Shown: positions 42,201 to 49,768 of the stretch, one piece after another
Layout: each line of letters opens with the position of its first letter
Numbering within the stretch: position 1 is the stretch's first letter
Assembly (NCBI RefSeq): GCF_000010725.1
Contig: NC_013860.1
Coordinates: 186,001-250,000, forward strand
Origin: Azospirillum sp. B510
Lineage (GTDB): Bacteria > Pseudomonadota > Alphaproteobacteria > Azospirillales > Azospirillaceae
Length of the DNA: 64,000 nucleotides
Direction: 5' to 3'
Made by a program: the position numbers and the translations under genes
The notes under the pieces: model-generated
What the model was told of the DNA's origin: nothing
The model's input: the letters and a program-made list of their open reading frames with translations, nothing else
Databases searched by the model: none

Positions 42201-44035
42201 GTGATCAGGGCGCGGTACTGGGCGATGCGGGCGTCACCGGCCGCCTTCCGGTCCAGCAGGGCAAGGTCGGGCGCGCCCGGCAGCGCGACCGCCGCATCCA
42301 CCGGCAGCCCGCGGGCGCGCAGCCGCTCGGCGGTCAGAAGCCAGGCATCGGCCGGCCGGCCATTCGCCTCGGCCAGGGTCGCCAGCACCCGCAGCCCGTC
42401 ATCATGGTTGCGGTCAAGGGCGACGCAGCGCTGGACCGCGCGCTCCAGCAGCCCGGCGTCGCCCAGCAGCTGCGCCAACCGTGCCGCCGCCATCGCCTGG
42501 TCGGTGCCGGTGGCGTCTGCCACCAGGGCCGTGAGGCGCGCGCCGGCCAGCGGAGAGGGCTGGCCGCTCCTTGCCAGGCGGATGGAGCGTTCGGTGAAGC
42601 GGATCCGGTCGGTGCAGCGGTACAGGCCGGCGGCCCCCTTGTCCGGAGTAAAGCCCCATTCGGCCAGCCGGAGCGCCGCGGCATTCCGTGCCGCCCAGCC
42701 CGGTCCGGCGACAACCGCAAACTCGGCGGCGGCATTGGCCAGCCGCCCATCGACCAACTCCTCGACACCGCCCTGTCCGGTCGACCAGGATAGAATCACC
42801 ACGCGCCGTTCGCCCAGGCGGTCGTCCCCCCCGGCCTGGGGCAGAGGCAGGGCGTCGGACGGCGGGACATCCGGGGTCGGCACCACCACGCGCGGCAGGC
42901 CGAGGACGGCCGAGGCCATACCCAGCGGGTCGTCCGGCCCGGCCAGGAGCGTCAGACGGGTGGCGTGCAGGTGCAGATGCTGGACCGCCTCATAGGCGGC
43001 GATGCGGTGGCCCAACATCTGGCCGCGGGCGGGCAGTGGCGCCGCAGCCGGCCGGGCCTCCAGCTGGAGCGCCGGATCGATCGGTCCCCCTCCCAGCAGG
43101 CCATAGAGCTGGGCCCGCTTGATCGCGGGGCTTTGGGTGTCCAGCAGATGCGCCTGCCCGGCTTGGCGGATCGCCAGGGCCTCTTCCGGGTGGGAGAGGT
43201 AATGACGGATCATCTCGACCAGTTCACCGGGCGAGCGGTAGGTCACAAGATGGCGTCCAGGGGTGAACAGGCGTTCCAGCCCGGAGTCCGGGGAAAGGGC
43301 ATCGGTGATCAGGAAACCGCCAGCCCCCAGGACCTCGAACACCCGCAGATTCAGATCGCCGTTCAGGCTACAGTTCAGCGTGACGGCCGAAGCGGCGTAG
43401 AGATCGGCCGCCTCCTCCGGCGTGCCGCGCAGAGTCCGCAGCGGCAGCCCGGCCCGGATCACCTCGCTCAGTACATGGCGGCGATAGGGGTGGAAGCCCC
43501 CGATCTGTCCGACGAAGGTGAGGTCATGGTGGAAGCTTGACGCAAGGACGCGGTGACGCAACGCGTAATCGAGCGCCGGGATCCAGCAGACCCGATCGAA
43601 GCCGGCCTCGATGAAGAAATGACCGTGGTGACGGGTATGGTCGAGAATGATGGCGTCAAAGCACTCGTTGGTGGCATAGCGGATCAAATTGCCGATCGGG
43701 GCTGCCAGATGGTGGGTGTCGCCGATCAGCAGCAGCTTCGGACAGGGGATGGAATCAAGGTTGCGGGCCAGGTTGCGCCGGGTGGCATCGGCCTTGATGA
43801 CGATGAGGTCGGGCTTCTGATGGGCCGGCAGCCGGGCAACCAGTGCTGCCATGTCGAAATCGCCGGGGGGCGTCGCGATGGTGAGGACGCTGTCCCCCTC
43901 GATGGTGGTCTGGCAATCAGGACCGCAGAACACCTCGCGCCCGGACAGGAACGGACGCGGATAATGGGCGGGGCTCGCCAGTGCGCAGAACAGAACCTGC
44001 AGGTTGGGCAGACCATCCATGGTCAGCGGCGGCAT
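39272..44035 (-). CDS. Three-module glycosyltransferase (CgeB-like, GT4, GT41-like)
   Basis: The product is 1,587 residues. Residues 1 to about 330 resemble CgeB-type glycosyltransferases (DLTFVGQIGGFHPYRRHVL; LNLRVFEVLGAGGFLITD). A linker of about 290 residues follows. Residues 617-1002 form a GT4 enzyme (LVVTNLFPPQEFGGYGRKLW; VFAGLYVAYKGPQILL; FPSVFQEPFGISQVEAMAAGL). The last 370 residues are GT41-like: RPLRVGILASAL, VFGSTANVNKIIPDL with a Lys at the OGT position, and DIYLDSFPFSGSTSLIEPMEAGLP. No TPRs are obvious in this one. Such a chain could build a short oligosaccharide on one carrier. It is the first gene of an operon with the 1,246-residue fusion. Confidence 0.87.
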   Translation of the reverse strand: MPPLTMDGLPNLQVLFCALASPAHYPRPFLSGREVFCGPDCQTTIEGDSVLTIATPPGDFDMAALVARLPAHQKPDLIVIKADATRRNLARNLDSIPCPKLLLIGDTHHLAAPIGNLIRYATNECFDAIILDHTRHHGHFFIEAGFDRVCWIPALDYALRHRVLASSFHHDLTFVGQIGGFHPYRRHVLSEVIRAGLPLRTLRGTPEEAADLYAASAVTLNCSLNGDLNLRVFEVLGAGGFLITDALSPDSGLERLFTPGRHLVTYRSPGELVEMIRHYLSHPEEALAIRQAGQAHLLDTQSPAIKRAQLYGLLGGGPIDPALQLEARPAAAPLPARGQMLGHRIAAYEAVQHLHLHATRLTLLAGPDDPLGMASAVLGLPRVVVPTPDVPPSDALPLPQAGGDDRLGERRVVILSWSTGQGGVEELVDGRLANAAAEFAVVAGPGWAARNAAALRLAEWGFTPDKGAAGLYRCTDRIRFTERSIRLARSGQPSPLAGARLTALVADATGTDQAMAAARLAQLLGDAGLLERAVQRCVALDRNHDDGLRVLATLAEANGRPADAWLLTAERLRARGLPVDAAVALPGAPDLALLDRKAAGDARIAQYRALITPTVEPTKTPRRILVVTNLFPPQEFGGYGRKLWEFSADLLRRGHDVRILTADVPDLIRPGMAGTEDLEERVERGLTLHGYWREGRAFNFDDRERCIAILRANVACVLEAVRRHGSEVCLIGNLDLIGAHCLTPLTQQGIPVVHCLGNQHPGYGVAEAPRSPLYRPGPASRWVEARLAEVGYDFPETSLLYPGARVDYFYRPVLPELDRLRIVFAGLYVAYKGPQILLNALALLHQAGIDFECVMAGEGADAELLERSQAFCQKHGLADKVRFQGFLDRRGLFDLFARSNVLVFPSVFQEPFGISQVEAMAAGLTVVTSATGGSGEIVRHGVDGLRFTSEDPADLAAKLRGLLDDRAGWARLAQAGRTRAFAFTVGRSVDRIEAVFTELLARRGSRGQVLRAAPDLTGLCEDAELMTALLTEGCDPRALAQAVERLDNGRWTWRPHPQAEAAVRAALDAPSPSSSDRAARSLAALLLAPPYAWTGLAPLADMPVFACERYAATLLAAPRLFQEVGEARRYADHMVAAFPALAQAVEAEGDEARRNATLRGATAVSLVPLYFNDCNLLPALRARSALYRAFLRMHGLEPDWTPPSRPDRPLRVGILASALVPRPESFAVLPLILHPPPGVELIVYALGRTGHPLEQAVTDTGARLSVLPEALNQQLDVLRADDLDILFFASNIAAVLNSSSALACCRVARVQVSSVASVVTSGSPCVDYYVSGALNETAPDAESQYSETLIRLPGLAHCFLDPVEEHEPLDQAAIRMRLGLPADVVVFGSTANVNKIIPDLQEVWAAILARVPGSVLLLMPYGPHWNHSYPEALFHDSFRQRLRAAGVAEDRLVILSERGWDRHDVRRALGAADIYLDSFPFSGSTSLIEPMEAGLPIICRAGATFRGQMGAAMLTDLGCPELVAGSDTDYIEKAVRLASDRAARRAAAAQVGAGFVRPPRFKDAAGYAAAMYQAMTMMVGTSPELIE

Positions 44036-44264
44036 GCGGTTCTCCGGTCATAAGCAAAATGGTCAGGGCGGGCGCACTCTAGTCGAAAGCAAGCGGCCTT
44101 GCCTATGGGCCGCTAACCCTGGTTCCCGTCCAGTCCCGAAGACGGAGGATCGCCCATCCCCGCAAATAGGCTCCTGATATGAGGTCATGTTACCATAAAA
44201 TCATGGTTTTATATCATGATAATACTCCTTCTTATGATTTGATGCCATGCTGGTGGGGGCCGGC
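44036..44264. promoter_or_regulatory. AT-rich intergenic island with ATCATGAT palindrome
   Basis: About 229 bases lie between the stop of the TPR-methyltransferase gene and the start of the 1,587-residue gene, both minus strand. Bases 44180-44245 are strongly AT-rich in a GC-rich setting. They contain ATAAAA/TTTTAT arms around TCATGG and the self-complementary ATCATGAT at 44213-44220. It probably holds the promoter of the downstream operon. The motif recurs at 49.7 kb. Confidence 0.5.
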
Positions 44265-46865
44265 TCATCTGCGTCGGGTGACCCAGAACTGGTAGAGCCG
44301 GCCGAAAAGGGTCGGGTGCGCCTCTTCCAACCGGGTCCAGCGGGCCAGAGACGTCATCGCCGGATCGTCCGGGAACCGCTGGCGGTACAACGAATAGGGG
44401 GCCGGATCCTCAAATTCGAACCCCAGCAGGGTGAGGTCGAGGCCGTCCAGCGCCTGCTCCAGCCATGGCAGGCTGGTCGACAGCTCATGGACATGCAGCA
44501 TCAGGTCGCGGCAGCCGCTGGCCGTGAAGAAATCGGGCGAGGCGGTCACGGCGCGGGCGGGGTGGTCGGCGGGCAGGTCCAAGATGTCCTGTCGCAGCCG
44601 GCGCACCCCCTCCAGCGTCGCGGCGATCCCGCGTTCCGCGGCGAATGAGCGCAGCGCCGCGATCGGCCGGCGCGCGATGGTGCTGTAGAAGCCCAGCTTC
44701 ATCACGCCGCCCGGAGCCAACAAACCGGTCAGCACGCGCAGCCCGGCAAGCGGGTCGGCCATGTGATGCAGAACGCCGACACAATGGATGAGGTCAAAGC
44801 GTCGCTCCAGGCGGCCGAGTTCCAGCAGGTCGGCCTGGGCGAAGGACAGGGTGTCCAGTCCCAGCCGTTGCGCCTGACGCAGCCCATAAGCGAGGCTGCG
44901 GCGGCTGAGGTCGACCGCAAGCACCCGCGCCCCTGCGACATGGCGGGCGACCTGCACCGCCTCACGCCCGGTGCCGCAGCCGGCGACCAGCACCTCTGGC
45001 GCCTCCCAGTTTGGCCAGTTGTCCGTCGGCAAGCCTCCCGCCGGGAAGGCCGGCGGCCGCGCCCGGGGGAACAGCGCTTGCAGCATGGCCCTCAGACCAA
45101 TCGGCTTGGCGCGCAGTCCGGTGGAAACCCAGCGTGGATAGGGATGCTCCTCATACTGGGCGCGAACCCGGACCGACACGCTGTTGTTCACCGGTGTCAG
45201 ACACGGCAACTGGGCGGCGATGCCCGCCTCCGCCGCCACCTCGCTCACCTGGAGCGCCAGCAGGTCGCGCAGCTCCGCCGGCCAGGCATGCCCCATCAGG
45301 GCCGGCGGCAGGCGGTCGAGCGGGCGATAAGCCCCCAGCAGCGCGATCCAGTGGTTCGGCACCGCCACCCCATTCTCCAGCCGGTGGCGAACCTCCGCCT
45401 CCAGCCGGTCAAGGGCAATGGTCTCCTCGGCGCTTTGCGCCAGCACATAGTCGCCGAGGAAGGCTTGGCGGGCCAGCCTGACGCACAGCGTCAGCCAGGG
45501 ATGCCCCCAGGAGGAGACGTCGAGCGGCTGGCCGGCCGCGGCGGTGACGGCCAGCAGCGCCCGGCGCAAGGCGATGACGATCCGTTCCAAGGCAAGGTCG
45601 GTGACGGGGGTGACGGCCAGCAGCGCATGCAGCAGCGGGTCGCCGGCCAACCCGGTCAAGCTGCCGGCGCACAGCAGCGCCTCGGCGGCGGCCGGGTCGC
45701 CGGCAACGGCGCCGAGTTGGCCGGCGGCCGGGTCGGCCAGGATCAGGCTCGCCGCCGCGGTCGCCAGATCGGCCGGATCGACCTCGGTCCGGGCGAAGGC
45801 CGCCAGCAGGTCGGTGCGCAGCGCCGCCGCCACCGGCGCCTGCGTTCCGGCCAGATGGATGCCACGCAACGACAGCGCGAAGCTGCTCCACCAGTGCCCG
45901 ACATCCGGCTGCCCCGGCTTGGCCTGCTGGATGGCGCGCCGCAACAGGGAGATGGCCAGATCACGTCGGCCATGGCGCAGAAAGAGCGCACCGAGCTGGA
46001 AGGCGACCTCTCCGCTTTCCGGCGCTTCGGGCGGGATGAGGGCGAGCACCTCCTGCACCAGGCCAAGCATCTCGGCAGCCCAGTCGCCAGTGGCAAGCCC
46101 CAGCTCGGCCCAAAGGGCGATCAGCGCCATGCGGGCATCGAGATGATGCGCATCCGCAGCGATGGCCGCCTTGAAATGACGGCTGGCCGGATCGGTCCGG
46201 CCGGCCTGTCGATGCAGCGTGCCGAGCAGATGATGGGCACTGGCCAACCGCGGACGCAGCGCGACCGCGCGTTCCGCCCGTTCAAGCGCCTCCGCATCGC
46301 GGCCCAGCCGGGCGAGCAGAGCGGCATGGTTGCCGAATGCCTCCGCCGGCGCCATCGGCAGGGCTGTCGCCTGCCGGAACAGGACATCGGCCTCCTCCGC
46401 CCTGCCCTCGGCCATGCGGATCAGGGCCAGGGTGGCAAGGGCGTCGGCATAGCCGGGCTGTATGGCAAGGGCCTCGCCGCAGCGGGCCGCGGCCTCCGGC
46501 AACCGGTTCATGCGCAACATCGCCACCGCCGCCGCCCGCAAGGCTGGTGCCGAGCGCGGCGCGATCATCAGCGCCCGCCCGACAGCGGCCGTGCCGGCCT
46601 CGACCCGGTGCTGGGCGATCAGGGCGAGGGCATACAGGGTCCAGGCGTCGGCCTGATCCGGCCGCAGCCGGACGGCGCGACCGGCCCATGCCAACGCCTC
46701 CGCCGTCAACCCCAGGCAACGGGCCAGTTCGGCAAGCGGGACCATCGCGTCGGTGCTGAAGCTGCCCCGGGACAAAAAGCCACGGTACTGCCGCTCCGCT
46801 TCTGCGGCTTGGCCGCTGCGGCACTGGTCGAGGGTCTGTTGGACATCCTGGGGACTGAGTGTCAT
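44265..46865 (-). CDS. TPR protein with C-terminal SAM methyltransferase
   Basis: The product is 866 residues. TPRs lie at about 5-250, followed by a helical stretch of unknown nature (about 250-540). A class I S-adenosylmethionine methyltransferase covers about 560-866. The segment VRAQYEEHPYPRW precedes the SAM-binding motif VLVAGCGTGREAVQVAR near 627. VDLSRRSLAYGLRQAQ and FDLIHCVGVLHHMADPLAGLRVL follow. The architecture matches TPR-methyltransferases found beside protein-glycosylation genes. It could methylate a sugar or a peptide held by the TPRs. The start at 46865 has AAGG about 10 bases upstream. Confidence 0.86.
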   Translation of the reverse strand: MTLSPQDVQQTLDQCRSGQAAEAERQYRGFLSRGSFSTDAMVPLAELARCLGLTAEALAWAGRAVRLRPDQADAWTLYALALIAQHRVEAGTAAVGRALMIAPRSAPALRAAAVAMLRMNRLPEAAARCGEALAIQPGYADALATLALIRMAEGRAEEADVLFRQATALPMAPAEAFGNHAALLARLGRDAEALERAERAVALRPRLASAHHLLGTLHRQAGRTDPASRHFKAAIAADAHHLDARMALIALWAELGLATGDWAAEMLGLVQEVLALIPPEAPESGEVAFQLGALFLRHGRRDLAISLLRRAIQQAKPGQPDVGHWWSSFALSLRGIHLAGTQAPVAAALRTDLLAAFARTEVDPADLATAAASLILADPAAGQLGAVAGDPAAAEALLCAGSLTGLAGDPLLHALLAVTPVTDLALERIVIALRRALLAVTAAAGQPLDVSSWGHPWLTLCVRLARQAFLGDYVLAQSAEETIALDRLEAEVRHRLENGVAVPNHWIALLGAYRPLDRLPPALMGHAWPAELRDLLALQVSEVAAEAGIAAQLPCLTPVNNSVSVRVRAQYEEHPYPRWVSTGLRAKPIGLRAMLQALFPRARPPAFPAGGLPTDNWPNWEAPEVLVAGCGTGREAVQVARHVAGARVLAVDLSRRSLAYGLRQAQRLGLDTLSFAQADLLELGRLERRFDLIHCVGVLHHMADPLAGLRVLTGLLAPGGVMKLGFYSTIARRPIAALRSFAAERGIAATLEGVRRLRQDILDLPADHPARAVTASPDFFTASGCRDLMLHVHELSTSLPWLEQALDGLDLTLLGFEFEDPAPYSLYRQRFPDDPAMTSLARWTRLEEAHPTLFGRLYQFWVTRRR

Positions 46866-47118
46866 GACGGGGACCTTAGCGGAGCGGAAGCCGGTTGCGA
46901 TCGCCCTCTTCTCCCCGATCCGTCCGGGTGGTGCAAGATGGCTGCATGCCGGGGCGCCGTCTGGTCGCGGATGGCCGCCAGCCCGCCAATTCCGATGGCA
47001 GAGGCTTCGCGTCGCTTGCTAGGTAATGGGCATGCGATGCCGTCCTGTCTCTCGACCGTCCTGTCCTTGGGTCGCCCTGCCATCGGGCCGTCCCGTCCCC
47101 GTATGAGCGATCAGCCCG

Positions 47119-48198
47119 ATGACCCTTGATGATCTTGTGCAGCGTGCGCTCGACGCGCAGCGATCCGGCGATACCGACCGCGCCGACCGGCTCTACCGCA
47201 CCCTTCTGGCCCTGGTGCCGGGGCATCTGCCGGTGATGCTGCATCGCGCCGCCCTGCTGGAGCGGTCGGGGGACTGGGCCTCGGCCTTGCCGGTCTATGG
47301 CCGGGCGGCCCGGCTGCAACCGGGGCTGGCGCTTCCCGCCACCCGGCGCGCCGTGCTGCTGCTGCGCAGCCGGCTGGGACCGCCGCCGCCACCCCGGCCC
47401 TTCGATCCGGTCCCGCCCGGCGGACGGGTGGCGATGACCACCCTCGGAACGAATGGACGCTTCGGCAATCAGCTTCTCCAATATGGCATCCTGCGGCTCT
47501 ATGGGGATCTCCACGGGCTGCGGGTCGAAGCCCCCGATTGGATCGGGCGTGACCTGTTCGGGTTCGACGATCCGCTTCCCCGGCCGGGGCTGCGTCTTGT
47601 GCGGGAGGATGAGACGGATGTGGTCGCCGGGCTGACGGGGACCGCCGGCACGGTGGAACGGGACGTGGATCTGTGGGGCTATTTTTGCGGACCGACCGGG
47701 CGCTGGGCGATGCATGGCGAGCGCTTCCGCGCTCTGTTCCAATGGCACGGACCGGCCGCCGCCCTCGCACGCTCCGTGCAAGCCCGCCTGGATGGGCTGG
47801 GCGGCGAACTCGTGGCCATCCATCTGCGGCGCGGTGACTTCGTCAGCGACGGGCTGTGGATCCCGCCCAACCGCTGGTACCGCGACTGGCTGGAAACGGT
47901 GTGGCCGACCCTGGAGCGCCCCCGCCTTTATGTTGCGACCGATGATCCGGCTGCCGTCGCCGACTTCGCCGATTTCGCTCCGCTGACCGCCGCCGACCTC
48001 GGGGCCGCTCCGGCGGGAGCGGAATTCCTTCCCGACTTCCTGACCCTGACCCTGGCCAGCAGGCTGGCCTTGTCCAACAGCAGCTTTTCCTTCACCGCAG
48101 CCCTGCTGAACCGCCGGGTCCGCAGCGTCCTGCGCCCCGACCCGAAACGCGGCGGCCTCGTCGCCGTCGATCCCTGGGATGCGCCGGTGCTGCTGTGA
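47119..48198 (+). CDS. TPR-fused GT11/alpha-1,2-fucosyltransferase-like protein
   Basis: The product is 359 residues. Two TPR-like units at 1-75 are followed by a Pro-rich hinge and a domain with GRFGNQLLQYGILRLYGDLHGL (near 112), typical of GT11 alpha-1,2-fucosyltransferases. The hallmark VAIHLRRGDFV is near 232 (family consensus H-x-R-R-G-D-Y/F), and LSNSSFSFTAALL near 320. The donor in this family is GDP-fucose, and a GDP-fucose synthase is encoded at 33 kb. The gene diverges from the TPR-methyltransferase gene. The TPR fusion is unusual for GT11 and suggests a protein partner. Confidence 0.8.
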   Translation: MTLDDLVQRALDAQRSGDTDRADRLYRTLLALVPGHLPVMLHRAALLERSGDWASALPVYGRAARLQPGLALPATRRAVLLLRSRLGPPPPPRPFDPVPPGGRVAMTTLGTNGRFGNQLLQYGILRLYGDLHGLRVEAPDWIGRDLFGFDDPLPRPGLRLVREDETDVVAGLTGTAGTVERDVDLWGYFCGPTGRWAMHGERFRALFQWHGPAAALARSVQARLDGLGGELVAIHLRRGDFVSDGLWIPPNRWYRDWLETVWPTLERPRLYVATDDPAAVADFADFAPLTAADLGAAPAGAEFLPDFLTLTLASRLALSNSSFSFTAALLNRRVRSVLRPDPKRGGLVAVDPWDAPVLL

Positions 48199-48220
48199 GG
48201 GGGGCGGCCTCATACCAACG

Positions 48221-48252
48221 GCTTTTGATCCCGACCTGTCAGGATCAAAAGC
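48221..48252. terminator. Bidirectional terminator-like hairpin
   Basis: A perfect 11-bp inverted repeat, GCTTTTGATCC (48221-48231) and GGATCAAAAGC (48242-48252), has further pairing GAC/GTC in the loop. It lies between the stops of two convergent genes. The A/T run lies inside the outer stem, so it could act in both directions. Confidence 0.7.
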
Positions 48253-48259
48253 TTCGGTG

Positions 48260-48754
48260 TCAATGGGCCGGCAGGGCCGAGGCCCGGTCGACGATGCGCA
48301 ACAGTCCCTGCGCCAAGCGGATGATGGCGGGCGAGGCGACGAACAGCTCACGCAGGGCGGTACCGGCACCGAAGCGCAGCAGAAAGCCATTCGGGTTGAA
48401 GATCAGCGCGATCTTGGCGCTGTCGGACAGAACATGTTGGGTGTGACCCTGGAAGACGCCATTCATGATGGCGCGCGCCAAATCCCGCGCATCCTCCACC
48501 GCAAGGGCGGCGATGTCCGGCGGCAGGCGGGAATCGTTGAACAGGAACACCCCATCCAGCCGCACCAGGCCATCCTCTTCATAGAGGGAGATATGGGAGA
48601 GAAACTTGCCGTCGGGAAACAACACCGATCGCTCGTCCATCTCCACATTGATGACCGTCCGGGGTTTGTGAAGCGCAGCCGACATGCTGGATCGTGCCTG
48701 GCGAAAGACGAAACTGACGGCACTCTGCCACATCACGGCAGGGGGGTCGATCAT
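48260..48754 (-). CDS. Hypothetical protein
   Basis: This 164-residue protein (start MIDPPAVMWQSAVSF) is not recognised. It has a beta-rich middle (TVINVEMDERSVLFPDGKFLSHISLY) and a helical C-terminus; no transmembrane segment or cysteine motif is seen. The start at 48754 is chosen because the frame upstream overlaps the neighbouring gene and looks unlike protein. It lies 94 bases after the HEPN-like gene on the same strand, so they may be co-transcribed. Confidence 0.6.
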   Translation of the reverse strand: MIDPPAVMWQSAVSFVFRQARSSMSAALHKPRTVINVEMDERSVLFPDGKFLSHISLYEEDGLVRLDGVFLFNDSRLPPDIAALAVEDARDLARAIMNGVFQGHTQHVLSDSAKIALIFNPNGFLLRFGAGTALRELFVASPAIIRLAQGLLRIVDRASALPAH

Positions 48755-48848
48755 GCAAGCCGGGGAGAATGCGCCTGCACGGAATGGAAAGGCCCACCCG
48801 GCTTTGCCGGCCGACCTGAAAAAACCTATCCCGGCGGAGACCGGCCGC

Positions 48849-49394
48849 TTATGACGCGACCGACACCGGGGTTTCGGCCACGGCAACCGGGGACGGGGTT
48901 TTCATCGGAGCCTTGGGATCGAAGAGGCCGAGCTGCTGCAGGCTGAGCATCAGCCGCGCTCCGAGCTCGTTCATCGAGGTGGCGACGATGGCGATCTCCT
49001 TGGCCGACATGGCCGGGCTGTCGTAGGTGACACGGCCATGGGCCCGGTATGTCAGCCGAACGCCGAAATCGGGAGTTTCCCCCTGCAACCAGGAGCCGTG
49101 CAGGATGCGGTTGCGCTCCTTGCTGAGTTGGCTGGCCTGCTCGCAAAGCTCGATGATTTGCGCCGCCGCCTTGCTCGACAGCTTCTGTCCGGCAAGCGCC
49201 TTGATGGAATCAAGCCGCGCCTTGACCGGCATGTTGGCGCTGATGGTCAGGAATTCAACATGCTCCACCCCCAGCAGGCGGGACAGGCACAGCGCCACGA
49301 CCTCCTCCAAATGAGCCCAGGAGACGGCGACCATGCCGATGGCACAATACATCTGGGTACTGAGCGGCCCCTGCCGGACGGTGAGCTTGGACAT
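48849..49394 (-). CDS. Small alpha-helical protein with a HEPN-like Rx4H motif
   Basis: This 181-residue, mostly helical protein is of unknown function. The stretch LSKERNRILHGSW near residues 91-103 holds an R-x4-H pattern (RNRILH) of the kind found in HEPN domains, some of which are RNases of toxin-antitoxin or defence systems. The N-terminal WAHLEEVVALCLSRLLG helix also resembles these proteins. The evidence is a short motif only. No obvious nucleotidyltransferase antitoxin gene is adjacent; the neighbour at 48260 is unrecognised. Confidence 0.6.
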   Translation of the reverse strand: MSKLTVRQGPLSTQMYCAIGMVAVSWAHLEEVVALCLSRLLGVEHVEFLTISANMPVKARLDSIKALAGQKLSSKAAAQIIELCEQASQLSKERNRILHGSWLQGETPDFGVRLTYRAHGRVTYDSPAMSAKEIAIVATSMNELGARLMLSLQQLGLFDPKAPMKTPSPVAVAETPVSVAS

Positions 49395-49768
49395 GAACCA
49401 TCATTCCTGGGCTTCGGGTGCAAGCGGCATGTCTGCAACGGATCTTCACTGAACCATGAACCAGCAGAAAACTTTACATATGCGCTTTGACACCCAGAAC
49501 AAGGATCATGGCACTGGCTCGACCATGGGGTTGGATGCCACGGTCCTGCCAAAACGCACGCATGCTCAGGTCATGTCAAAATTGATTACACCACTAACAA
49601 TTAATCCTAGGCCAAACTGTGGCCAGCGGCCAGAGAATTCCGGCCGCTCTTTTCCACAGGGGCTGGGAAACGGAAGATATCAATCTATTATTACATGATA
49701 TACAATCATGATATCATCATCATAAATTATATAATTATGATGATTGATAATTATGTTGCGCGGTGGCC
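49395..49768. promoter_or_regulatory. Divergent AT-rich region with nested palindromes (374 bp)
   Basis: No gene is seen here. Bases 49680-49755 are extremely AT-rich, with ATCATGAT (49705-49712) and ATGATATCAT (overlapping, near 49709-49718). A larger palindrome has 10-base arms ATCATCATAA (716-725 of this kilobase, i.e. 49716-49725) and TTATGATGAT (49735-49744) around a TTATATAA-containing spacer. It lies before the GT41 gene at 49.77 kb and could be a promoter/operator or a DNA-binding site of the nearby ParA-type system. Confidence 0.6.

Noticed and set aside
49456-49698. 80-codon frame in the region before the GT41 gene
   Set aside because: It crosses the AT-rich palindromic region, has no ribosome-binding site and shows no protein-like features.
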